Source: Plenodomus lindquistii (lineage: Eukaryota; Ascomycota; Dothideomycetes; Pleosporales; Leptosphaeriaceae). From it: DNA of 64,000 nucleotides. Shown piece by piece: positions 47,908 through 57,548 of this stretch. The position numbers were made by a program, and so were the translations under genes. The stretch is from assembly GCA_025504975.1 (NCBI GenBank), contig JANUWI010000002.1, forward strand, positions 1,798,001 to 1,862,000, in the 5' to 3' direction. Below the pieces are notes generated by a model. That model worked only from the letters and a program-made list of their open reading frames with translations. It had not been told where the DNA came from and did not search any database. Positions within the stretch are counted from its first letter, which is position 1. Every line of letters begins with the position of its first letter.

Positions 47908-48615
47908 TCATTTCATCCACCTCTCCAACACATCCTCCCCCACCCCCCTAACCAGCACATGCACATGTTCCAAACTCCTCACACTCTGCAATGTCGTCGT
48001 ATTCTTGAACCACAGCACCTTCTCCCCCTTCACCCCCTCCCCCACTCTTGCGCGAAACTCCCTACTCACAAACCCCTCCACCACACCCCTCCCCTCTGCA
48101 CTCAGTGCACCCTGCTCATCAACCGGTAACCGATGCTTCAACCAAACAACAATATGTTTCACGCCCTCTTCAAACGCATACCCCCAATCATTCCGCAGAA
48201 TCAAATAATCCGCCTCATCAACAAACGCAGCGTTGCCCTTCGTTTCGAACCGCAGCACCCCTCCTTCTTCATCCTGAATCGGCGTCCAGAATAACCGCTC
48301 GCGAAGTAAATACTGCATAACACTCCCATACTGCTGCTTGACGTGCGCTGTCCACGCCAGGTACGCTTTGAGTTGACTTGGCCAGCGCGTTAGGGCTTCT
48401 AGTTGGTGCGTGGAGATTAGGTGTTGTAGGTCCGACCAGGAGTGTGGTGTGAACTCTGAGTCGCGCAGGGTGAGTTGGTGCCAGTCTGTTGGGGTGAGGG
48501 GGAAGGGGGGATTGGAGCGCGGGAAGGGGAGCGCGGTTGGGTCGGGGTTCGCGCGCCATGTTGATTGGAAGGTTGAGGGGAGGGAGGAGGAGTCTGATGT
48601 GGGTGGCTTGGACAT
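47908..48615 (-). CDS. DUF3605 protein, N-acetylglucosamine-induced protein 1 (NGI1) type
   Basis: A single exon gives 235 residues from ATG 48615 (MSKPPTSDSS). The DUF3605 core is visible: LTPTDWHQLTLRDSEFTPHSW, RWPSQLKAYLAWTAHVKQQYGS, then LILRNDWGYAFEEGVKHIVVWLK, and ends near VLVRGVGED. Family members are induced by N-acetylglucosamine in Candida and are of unknown biochemical role. The frame continues upstream to 48918 but that part is Arg/His/Pro-rich and lacks the family pattern, so the ATG at 48615 is preferred. No signal peptide or membrane segment is seen. Tandem with PUF6 upstream on the same strand. Confidence 0.87.
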   Translation of the reverse strand: MSKPPTSDSSSLPSTFQSTWRANPDPTALPFPRSNPPFPLTPTDWHQLTLRDSEFTPHSWSDLQHLISTHQLEALTRWPSQLKAYLAWTAHVKQQYGSVMQYLLRERLFWTPIQDEEGGVLRFETKGNAAFVDEADYLILRNDWGYAFEEGVKHIVVWLKHRLPVDEQGALSAEGRGVVEGFVSREFRARVGEGVKGEKVLWFKNTTTLQSVRSLEHVHVLVRGVGEDVLERWMK

Positions 48616-49036
48616 CTTAGATATGGCGGTATTGGGCGCGGGACTCGTGGAGTGTGGGCGTGGCTGGTGTGGTCGGTAGGTACTTAGGTAGGTGCTGTGT
48701 TGAGGTGATCTGCAGTCTTGGATACGGGCGTCTGGGGGAGTTTGGTGTGTTGCTTGTTCAAATCCGAAGATTCTGTGAGAGAAAAGCTTGACTCTGTGTT
48801 TGAATCTTTTCAATGCATGTATCTGTCGGTGTAGAAGCTGTGGGGTACGTTGGAGCGTGCGGGCATGTTTCCGCTTTAGGCAAATCACAGATGAGAAGTG
48901 CACCCTCCTTGCATGCATGAGTCGCTAAATTTGAAGTATCTGGCAAATGCTTTTATAACAAATGGAGAGTAACATATGTGTCATGTTGGGTATGCAGCCG
49001 CTATTCACGGCCGTAGCTGTACATCTAAAATCACAT
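48616..49036. other. Intergenic region between NGI1-like gene and PUF6
   Basis: About 420 bp holding the NGI1-like promoter and the PUF6 3' flank. Nothing else recognisable. Confidence 0.35.
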
Positions 49037-51314
49037 CTACAACTTCTCCAGCAGAATCCTCGCACCAGCGTTCCCTCTTGGACCAGCCGGTGTCTTATCT
49101 CCCTTCTTCTGCTTTTTGCCCTTCGTCTCCGCCTCCGCACTACCTGGGGGATTGGCAGCTGCTTCCAACTTCTTCTTATCCTTCTTCAGTGCCTTGAGCA
49201 CCGCTGACCTATGTTCGAAGCCCTCAGCCTCTGTCAAAGCCACCACGACAAATGATCCTGCACCAGTAGCCCAGTCGACCACATTGCCCTTGATCTCATC
49301 CCACAGCAAGTCTGCGAATCCAAGGGCTGGAGTTACCGGTACGACCTTCTTGGTCGCCGGGTCGAACTTGCCACCTTGTACAAGAGTCTTGAGCATGTTC
49401 TTTCCGTGACTTGTAGCCTTGTTGTCGCCGGCGGAGGCAGGTAGTGCAGCATCAAGTATTGATTGGGAAAGGCGAGCGATCTCCGTCAACGCCTCCTTGC
49501 GCTTGGATGGTTCGACCTCTGGAGCTCCAACAAGAACCTCGCCCATGAACTGCAGGCCAAATGTAAAAGAGGCAAAGTCCGCAGCCCGAGCTGTGATCGC
49601 GCTGAGTAGCTGAGGTTCGATGTTCTTTGTGATTTCCTGTAGACGGGCGTTTGGATCCTTCTTGGATGTGGTCTGGCGGATGGCGTAGAGCTCGTTTAGC
49701 CTCTCTCGTGTGTTGTCGTCCAGGAACCACTTGGCATCTGCGGCGAAGGGGTACAACAGGACTGTGCGGGCACGAGCATCGTTGCAGAGATTGAGGACCT
49801 TCTCGGCCAGGGTGTCGTTGTTTGGTAGCAGCTCGCCGAATATCGATTTGGATGTAAGTTTGGTGTCGTCAGTGACTGCCATAGCAGCAAGAAGAACTTG
49901 GTGAGCATGTTGGTCGAAGGCCATAGTCTCCATGGTATCCTTGTATGGTCGCAGAAATAGTTTACGGTCTTTGGCTGTACCGTATGCGAAGCACAGCGAC
50001 ATCAACCGCGAACCTGATTTCGTGAAGGCCAAGTTCTTTAACAAGTCCACGTTGTCGGCCTCCTCGCCCTCTTTCAGCGTAGGGTCAGGCTTCAGATGCT
50101 CTAGAAAGTCGTTTGCCTGTTCAGTGCCTGGCTCGCAGACCAGGAAATATTGCAACATCGCGTCATGTAGCATAGTGAAACCAGTGAGCTTCTTCTGGAT
50201 GAGGGAGTTGATCTGGCCCTCGAGATAACCCAGGATAGGTTTCCTCTTCTCAGGCGACTCGCTCAGAATGTCAGACAGCACTGCGCTGTCGGTCCCTTGT
50301 GTTGTGAGGCCCTTGATGGAGAACTCTGGTCCATACCACTCGCGAAGAAGGCGGTTCTTCTGGTCTTGTGTCGCGACTTGTCGGTAGATGTCGTCGAGGA
50401 TCCAGGCGGCTTCAGGGTGGTTGATCATGCGCTTGACGTGGCCGTAGAATTCGGAGATGACGAGGTCGCGGATTTCAGGGTCACTAAGTAGAGTCAGTAT
50501 CGCATATAACAGCACGCAGCGGGGGAGACTCACCCCTTCTCGATCAACTTGGCGATGAGGAACTTGGAGTATTTGCCTTCAGCCAATGTTCGCAGATCGC
50601 CCTTGAGCTCTCGCGCAATCATGCGCCTCTGCTCCATGGTCGAGTACTTGATTGCCGTTTGAATAACGCGCGTAGAGTCGTGCTTGAAGACAAAGTCCTT
50701 CACTCTGCCTGTGATGATCTCGAACAGCTCTTTGACAAGCTCCTTCCTCTCCTCCTTCTCTATGTGTGACTTGAGCCTGAGCTTCTCCCATAGTTTCTTC
50801 GAGCGCTCGATGACGTCGGCGTTTGGCTTCGCGGCTTTTCGCTCCTTGACGAGGGCTTTTTGCTTTGCGTGCGCTTCTCGCGAGTTGTTGGCTGGTCGCA
50901 CGTTAGTTGGGACGACATGTAACATGACGTGCGGCGCATACAGTTGAGGCTGGCAAGTTTCGACTCTGAAGCTTCGCTCTTGTCCGCCTTGTGTGTCTTT
51001 CCGTTCTTTTGTGGAGCGTCCATGTCGACATCTTCGCTGCTTTCCGCGTCGCTCATGTCCTCATCCGCGTCTTTCGCTGCGGAGAATCCAGAAAAGCCAT
51101 TCTCATCCTCGCTTGTATCCGATTCGACCATGTCATCAGAGCTCTCCTCCTTGGCCTTCTTCGCCTTCTTCAATGCCTTGACCTCATACTTCTCCACGTT
51201 CTTGTTCTGGTATTTCGAGTCGCTTTTCGGCTTGTCAACCTTGGTCTTCTTGACATTCCGGGAGCCGGAGGGGTATGGCGTCTGTCCCGTCGATTTGCGC
51301 TTTACTCCAGACAT
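49037..51314 (-). CDS. PUF6: Pumilio-family RNA-binding protein Puf6
   Basis: Nucleolar RNA-binding protein that aids 60S ribosome biogenesis and, in yeast, represses ASH1 mRNA translation. Three exons, 51314-50942, 50891-50534 and 50483-49037, give 725 residues. The N-terminus (about 1-125) is a charged disordered region of Lys-rich and Asp/Glu-rich blocks (NVEKYEVKALKKAKKAKEE). The Puf6-type Pumilio repeats follow, recognisable from KDFVFKHDSTRVIQTAIKYS and YSKFLIAKLIEKGDPEIRD onward, with the CPL-like region (RERLNELYAIRQTTSKKDPNA) later. The C-terminus is Lys-rich. The second junction, EKG|D, is formed exactly at a GTGAGT donor. ATG 51314 (MSGVKRKSTGQ) is used; the longer frame to 51422 is not supported. 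Confidence 0.93.
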
Positions 51315-51737
51315 TTTCGTGTATTCGTTTTGTTGTTGCAATTTGCGACGCAGCCTCTGCGCGCCCAAGTTGCGACTTCCCGAACTTTTTCTTGCGGACC
51401 GACAATCCCCCGGCCCCAGCAAAAGTGGGGCGACGCGACCTTATGTAAGCTCCACAGGTATCTTCTCCTTTACAACAATCTTCCCCTGCATCATGTGTTC
51501 TTGGTTGTTTGGCGTCCTACCAAAAAAAACGGGTTATCACTTTATTGAAACTGAAACGTGACTAGGCATGAGGCGACCTGCCCTTCGCAATGCCAGACGT
51601 GTGCGCTCTCAAGTTTGGTTCCGAATTGACTAGATTGATGCGTCCCATAATATTCATCGCAGAATACAAAGGATCTTCCCAACGCCCTCGAAAGTCCACC
51701 TCCTGATTTTTCCCTACTGTTCTTTCCATACCACATC
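51315..51737. other. Divergent promoter region of PUF6 and the membrane protein
   Basis: About 420 bp between divergent ATGs. It contains a short A-run near 51520-51528 and nothing else recognisable. Confidence 0.35.
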
Positions 51738-52376
51738 ATGCCCGCGGACAAGCTCTCTCTATCATCTTTATACTCTGATTCACCATCTTCGCCATTACGA
51801 CCATCACACTGCCACGATGCAGATCATTTGGGCATCGCAGCTGCCAAAAAGGCCAATGGGCCACAAGATCACCTGCACGACCGGGAATCTCATGAATTTG
51901 TACAATTCATTGTCGTCCATGTCATCGCCGTAGCTGCCAACTACATAACAATGGCTACTGAAAACGGCCGACTGGTGCACTCCATATGTCTAGCACATCT
52001 AGTGGCTTTAACGGTATTCCTTGTCGTTTTAGTGTGCCTTTTCATCCGAGGTGCAGCCAGGACGATATTTTCCGAGGTGAATAGGAAGATATTTCCGAAT
52101 GAGCACGAGCAGCAGATGTCGACTGGTGGGAAGCAGGAACAGCAACATCTGTACAACAGTTCCAATGCTGCCGTCCCGGAGCTAAAGATTGGATACTGCA
52201 TCGTTTGCTGGGTTTCTCTTCCTTACCGACCTACAAACTGTCCTCAGCGTCCTCTACCTGCAACAGATCATTTTGTCATCCCCGGTATCAAGGTCTCTTC
52301 AGAAAGGATATTGCACAAACCATATTTAACATTTCCTCTCCACCGGTCTGTGGTTGTCTTGGAGGCTTTGCTATGA
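51738..52376 (+). CDS. Hypothetical small membrane protein, 3' end uncertain
   Basis: The frame from ATG 51738 (MPADKLSLSSLYSDS) runs 212 codons to 52376. It begins with a Ser/His/Asp-rich head and carries one clear hydrophobic segment (HLVALTVFLVVLVCLFI, about 86-102) after an earlier weakly hydrophobic one (VQFIVVHVIAVAANYI). From about 52150 the frame loses coding character. A second plus-strand frame reaching 52543 contains another likely membrane helix (AATIIALFTAVIIAGPATML). An intron from 52151 (GTACAA) to 52266 (CAG) would join the two in frame, making a longer protein ending at 52543, but the donor is weak. No family is recognised. Confidence 0.5.
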   Translation: MPADKLSLSSLYSDSPSSPLRPSHCHDADHLGIAAAKKANGPQDHLHDRESHEFVQFIVVHVIAVAANYITMATENGRLVHSICLAHLVALTVFLVVLVCLFIRGAARTIFSEVNRKIFPNEHEQQMSTGGKQEQQHLYNSSNAAVPELKIGYCIVCWVSLPYRPTNCPQRPLPATDHFVIPGIKVSSERILHKPYLTFPLHRSVVVLEALL

Positions 52377-54325
52377 CGACTAGTTCTCCGGCGGCTACCA
52401 TCATTGCGCTCTTTACGGCTGTGATAATCGCTGGGCCTGCGACAATGCTGGTCAATGCATTCTTGGCCGATCTGGCCATCGAGACGAGACAATCAGAGTG
52501 TCCTCAGCAGAACGATCATACTCGTTTCGGTGCCTGCCAATAAGCACATGCATTGGTGGGTAGTTCTATGGCATTTTGATATTGGGTACGCTGTAACGCA
52601 TTCTCCGTACTTTTACATCATTGCGCACCTTGATGATAGACAGCACATGTGATATGTCGTTGCGACATACATTCACTCCGCACAATTCCTTGGACATTGC
52701 CCTTTCCCTTGGCTTCCACGAGGTTGACTCGATCGGGTCTAATACTTGTTTACACAGAACCGCCGATGAGAACAATTTCTCCGTTTATCTTACAACACGC
52801 TTTTCTACGGTCTAGCTTGCACAATAAGCTACAATTCCGCACCTAATCTGCTCTGCCGTCTTCGTAGATTGCACTGGCACTGTCCTCCGCGGAACGTGAG
52901 AACAGCGTCTACCCGAGACGTGAGCACGAATGACAAGACTAACGCACTTTCCTCATATCTCGTCTAGGAACATGATCTAGGGCTGCGACGGGTAAATTCC
53001 TTCTCGAACACCACCAAAAACCCTGGCTACAGTCGGGAGTCCAAGACTCTGTGTCATCTTGCTCAACAATTTGCACATTTTCCGATAGATTGGGCAACGC
53101 ACAACACCATGAGCAAGAGTCGGTCTGAGGATATTTGATATGTTGCCGGATGCGGGAGTTGTTATTCGATCTAGCCACAGTAAGCTACCTATGGTATTTA
53201 ACCTAGCCGCTACCGTAACTGTGACTAGGTCGAATAACAACTCCCGTTGCCTCCCCGCACAAATAACATCTGCATATTGCGGCCTGGACCTGATTAGCCG
53301 CATCACTCGGTTAATAGCTTGACAGATGCTTGAATCTCTACCACGGCTCAAAGCTCTCTACAAGACTTACGAATGGTCTGTCTCGGCTTGTGAGTGACAC
53401 AACATGACCCCACACTCGTCATGCAATTTCAATCTGGAACGTTCCGAAGAGGCCTCTCACCCAAACTACCTACTCACCCCGACATAGACTCAGGTACACT
53501 GCTCTACCTTTGCGTCATGTAGATATCACCTTTGTCTCAGCCATTGGCTCCATACGTACGGTTCGCAGCATTTCACATTTGGTCCAGTCCCGTACCAGGT
53601 GTCCCTTACGGCGCAAGAAATTCTAATCTACTCTGACGATGGATTGGGTGCAGAATTGAAATATCTCTTCCTCGCCGAGCTGCGCAACGACATCTGCAAG
53701 ACCATGGAGTCGGTTGATTGCCTACTAGCTCTTGGCAGGTACTCGATTCTGGAGCCCAGTTACTAGGCTTCTCAACCAACCACACCAGGTTTTGAGCAAT
53801 TTTGCCATCTCACTAAGCAACCCCGAGTGCTGTGAGTGGACATCCGCTCTGGAAAAATCTACAAAAACAATCAAAGGGAACCAGGAAACCTCGTTCAGGA
53901 CAGCGATCCCATAACTTTTTCCCGTATCGAGTGCTCCTGCTGAAGTAGACTCTAAAAGAGTCTGTAGAGACGACATCATCTCCCCTCCATATATCCATAG
54001 TACCATGCGTCCGATTGAGTGGTAGACAGAGACAAGCGACAAGATGCTTACGAATTCTCTGGTTGGAACTTGCCGCCATGCTGTCATCTCGTCCCGGTAT
54101 TGCGCGTCCAGACCTTCAGCACCCAAGCCAGGCTGAACCGGAGCGGAAAAATACAAATGCTCCAGACAATGAAGGAAGGACTTAACCATAGAATTGCTCG
54201 ACCCTGGAATTACTTGACCCAAGTATAAAGCCAGCACTACCTTTGTACTCTGAGCAATCACATCTACCACCACCACCACCACCACCGCCACCAACACCTC
54301 AATCTCGCTCCCACCACCACCCACC
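52377..54325. other. Intergenic region with an inverted repeat
   Basis: Nearly 2 kb. It includes the possible 3' exon of the membrane protein (to 52543), the imperfect inverted repeat at 53153-53246, and a CAC-rich microsatellite at about 54258-54300 just upstream of the secreted protein gene. A 290-codon minus-strand frame (54597-53725) overlaps the promoter and first exons of the secreted gene and is considered a chance frame. Confidence 0.45.
53153..53246. repeat. 29-bp imperfect inverted repeat with a 36-bp loop
   Basis: The left arm at 53153-53181 (CGGGAGTTGTTATTCGA...) and right arm at 53218-53246 (...TCGAATAACAACTCCCG) are reverse complements over 29 bp with two mismatches. The loop is 53182-53217. 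The perfect outer core is 17 bp. It lies in an otherwise gene-free area. It could be a MITE remnant, a transcript hairpin or a recent local inversion; no flanking target-site duplication was found by eye. Confidence 0.8.
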
Positions 54326-54794
54326 ATGAAGTTCTCCACCGTCCTCTTCGCCATCGGCATGAGCAGGTACAATCCCTCACCATCCCCCACTACAACATCC
54401 AAGTCCCTACTAACACCACCACGCAGCCTCGTCTCCGCCGCCCCCCCATCAAGCAAAGACAAGCCCAAGCCCCCTACCCGCCCGGTCCCCTTCCCCACAG
54501 GCGGGCCTCCCCATCCTCCCCGTCCAACCGGCGGTTTCCCACCCCACCTCTCTATCTCTCTTCCACCGTAAGCCTCCACCCATCCACCCATCCACACACA
54601 GTCATCCCGTTAGCATACACAGCACACATATTGACATATCTCTTAGCCGACCATCGCACAGCCTCCCACCCCGTCCTTCTCACAAGACGGTCTCTGCTCA
54701 TACTGGGAAACCATCCGTGGTGCCTAAGCCGTCGCGCACACGTAGTTTTGGGGTTCCACCGCGTCCTACGCGCATCCCTGTTGGTATGGAGTAA
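54326..54794 (+). CDS. Small secreted proline-rich protein
   Basis: Three exons, 54326-54366, 54427-54567 and 54647-54794, joined by GT-AG introns (donors GTACAA and GTAAGC), give 109 residues. The first ~19 residues form a signal peptide: MKFSTVLFAIGM followed by SSLVSAAP, with a likely cut after an Ala. The mature part is rich in Pro, Ser, Lys and Arg (for example PKPPTRPVPF, TGGPPHPPRP, PPRPSHK) and has no Cys, so it is not a cysteine-stabilised effector. A secreted wall-associated or candidate effector role is only inferred. The final ATGGAGTAA is followed by a GTAAGT-like string (54791 onward), so a longer transcript cannot be excluded. ATG 54326 has a near-ideal context (caccATGA). Confidence 0.72.
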
Positions 54795-55147
54795 GTGTAG
54801 TGAGTGAGTGAGTGGTTTTGAGGAGGATGGATGGATGGATGGGGGAGGAGAATGTGGATGTGCTTCGAGGTGGAAGAGTAAATAGTTAGTTGATACTGTC
54901 GTTACTGGAACTTATCAATCTATGCTGGATTATTGATTCAGGTCTTTGTACTTGTGCGTGTTATATATATTCCACCATTGTCTGTATATGACTCTCACCA
55001 TGGACGCCACGTACGTCTTCTAAATCTCTTCTTGTCTCGCATATACAAAGGGCATCCTCACCCTATCCAAGGCTCAAACGCGACATTATAAACATATACA
55101 CAAAACCACTATAAGCTTCCCTGCCAGCACCACCTCCCCTTCCCCAA
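54795..55147. other. Convergent intergenic region
   Basis: About 350 bp between the secreted protein gene and the 3' end of PEX20, with a short GGAT/GATG repeat near 54825-54842. No gene seen. Confidence 0.35.
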
Positions 55148-55310
55148 TCACACCACAGGCCCCCTCATCTGACTCACAGGATCCCGCCCAGGAATAACAT
55201 GCCGCCAATGATCCGCATCCTGCTCCACCCAGGGAATCTTTTCGCCTTGTGCAGCCAGCACGGCCTTGAGTCCTGCAGGTCCCTCTGGCACGGAATTCGT
55301 GTTCACAGAC
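55148..55310 (-). CDS. Possible last exon of PEX20
   Basis: An open 53-codon frame, ending with TGA at 55148-55150 and beginning at an AG at 55311-55312. A donor (GTGAGC) overlaps the present PEX20 stop codon, and splicing from 55375 to 55310 keeps the frame and replaces the stop by 53 further residues with balanced composition (GPAGLKAVLAAQGEK, then WVEQDADHWRHV and a final MRGPVV). The preceding TAG acceptor two bases earlier would instead give a stop after two codons. I therefore list this as a possible alternative C-terminus of PEX20 rather than as a separate gene. Confidence 0.5.
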
Positions 55311-55370
55311 CTCTAACGCGTGATCAGCATACCTTTTCCCCAACAAGGCAGCGGGCGCAAGGTGGGAAGC

Positions 55371-56933
55371 TCACTGTGCGTCGTCGGGGGTGTAGATTGG
55401 TGTTTCAAAGTCTAGGGCTGCGTGGTTGAGGATTTCGCGGTCGATGGGGGGGATGGTGGAAGTGTATTGCGGTTGTTGTGGTTGTTGTGTGGTTTGGGAA
55501 TTTTGCTGTGGTTGAGTTGCTGGTGGTATTGAGGAAGTAGATGCCGTCGCGCCAGCACCATCAACTTCCACAATCTTGTCCTCCTGCACCTTAACCTCTC
55601 GATCCCGTAGCTTGCGCATCAAGCTGAGGAACTGGCTGTTTCGAAACTTCTCAGATGTGTTGTCGGCGACGCGTTCGAGTAGTCTGCCGGCCGTTTGTGC
55701 CATTTCGTCTTCGTCGTTGCGTTGAGGTTCTTGTTTTTGCTCTTGTTCTTCTTCTTGTTGTTGCTGCATGGGTTCCTGCATCATCTGATCGTTATGCACC
55801 AACTGACCCCCCAAACCTTGCGTAAACAGCGGATACTGACTCATAAGCCGTTGCTGGATCGCGCTAATCAGTCTTTCTGCCCGTGTCTGAACCTCAGCAT
55901 CAACATCACGCTGTACGATCCTCTGCAACGAATCCACAATCCACCTCGCTTCATTTGGATCCTGCACCAAGTCCCCTTGCTCCTCCAAGCCCGCCATGTT
56001 GTCCAGAAACGCAACGACTTCGTCTGTGCGGCCCAGGCCTGTTTCGCTCCAGACTTGAATTGCCGAGTATATATCTAAGGGGAGGGTGTTAGCGGATCTG
56101 TAATGGGATGGGAACCAGATACGGTAATTACTACACACCTGGCTGTGTCTCGCGTATCCGTTGGAGGGGATCCTGCTCACCCGGCCGATGTGTGGAGCCC
56201 AGCACTTCTGGGTTTGCTTGCCGCGACTCTTCGAGTTTTTGTTCATGTGTCGCGTCTGCCATCATGTCTTGTTGGGCCTGGGCAAAGGCTTGCTCGAAGG
56301 CGGCTTCGTCAAAGGCGGGGATCGCTTCCTGGACGGGCTGTTTGCCTTGGGCGATTTGCGAGGGTTGGAAGACGGGAGGTTGCATGTAGGATTGTGCGCC
56401 GAAGTTGTTCATGGGGTAGTTGCCCATGCTGGTGTAGGGGGTTTGTTGGAGTGCTGGCGCCTGGGCGACGGGCGTCTGCTGCCGCATAAAGTCTTGATGC
56501 CATGCCGATGCTGCGCTTGCTTGTGACCGCTGTTGTTGCAGTACTTGTGGAGGCGGAGACGCAACGCTCAGACGCTGGAAGTCGGCCGCCCAGTCTGGTG
56601 CTTGTGGCGCGTGTGCAAACTGTGGAGGAGGAGGTTGCGCAAACTGCGGCGCAAAGCGTTGGAAGTCTTGTGGCGGCGGCCCCGGTCTGCCCGCTTGGAA
56701 GGCATCGAACTCGGAGTCTAGCAGACCATTTGGCTGTTGTGCTGATCGGAAGCCCTGTACAAATATACAAATGTCAGCCAAGGCTCACCAGACACTCTCT
56801 CACGGTGTGAACGCACCTGCGCCGGCGACCCATGCCGTCCAACCAGGCGGTCCTGCTGCAGTGTCCGATCAACGGTGCTGTGTTTCTGGAAGTTCTGCAG
56901 GGCGTTGGACGGCCCGCAAAGTGCGTCGGCCAT
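55371..56933 (-). CDS. PEX20: Peroxin 20, PTS2 co-receptor (PEX20)
   Basis: Pex7 partner needed to import PTS2 proteins (such as thiolase) into peroxisomes. Exons 56933-56817, 56754-56139 and 56074-55371 give 478 residues; an extra exon ending at 55148 may extend it to 531. The N-terminus MADALCGPSNALQNF is the Pex20 signature, and Cys6 is the expected monoubiquitination site for receptor recycling. About residue 30 is a DRLVGRHGSPAQ stretch. Gln/Pro-rich repeats and WxxxF-like peptides (WAADF, WHQDF) that could contact Pex14/Pex13 follow. The Pex7-binding C-terminal region is helical (WSETGLGRTDEVVAFL onward). All junctions are GT-AG and in frame. Confidence 0.92.
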
Positions 56934-57548
56934 GTCTAGTGTCTAACGAAGAAGAGCAAAAGGGTATCAACGCGTGGGGAAAGACTAAACGCAAGAATAC
57001 GAATGGGGGGAGTATAAGAAAGTGGTTGATTAGTTGCGGCAACTGCGCGCGAGATGACAATGATGCAAGCAAAAGCCGAGGCTCGTACGCACTCACAACG
57101 CGGGCCGACGCTTGCCCCACGAGTCGATCAGATGTCAGCCAATCACAATGGGGGAGAGCACGTGCGGTCATCTTCATGTCTGACTGTGGTAAATTTCCCC
57201 GCAAAGCAGCATGTTCATGTTTACCGGCAACAAGCTGCATCAGAGTTTCTGCTGCGGTGCACTTGACTCGGGTTGGAGCTAGATGATTTGTCATTCCCAA
57301 GCTTATGACTTGCGCACACAGAAAGCCAAAGTGTGGTCGCACGAGAACCGGTGCAGCACTGTTGGGACTGGCAAGGACTACACGTATCTTGAACTACGAC
57401 ATGTAATACGTATAAATGAGTTGCGTGTACGCCCAACACTACCCATCAACAAATAGCCAACGAAACCTCGCACTACAAATCCACAAGAAAATTGGTATAA
57501 TCCCAACAAAGCAAACTCGTAACACGTACACATTCACCCTCCTCCCCC
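56934..57548. other. Intergenic region, PEX20 promoter
   Basis: About 615 bp holding the PEX20 promoter and the 3' flank of the DUF8035 gene. Nothing else recognisable. Confidence 0.35.

Noticed and set aside
53725..54597. 290-codon minus-strand frame overlapping the secreted protein gene
   Set aside because: Its N-terminal third is antisense to the Pro-rich exons (Gly/Val-rich by base composition) and no domain is seen; it is best explained as an antisense shadow.
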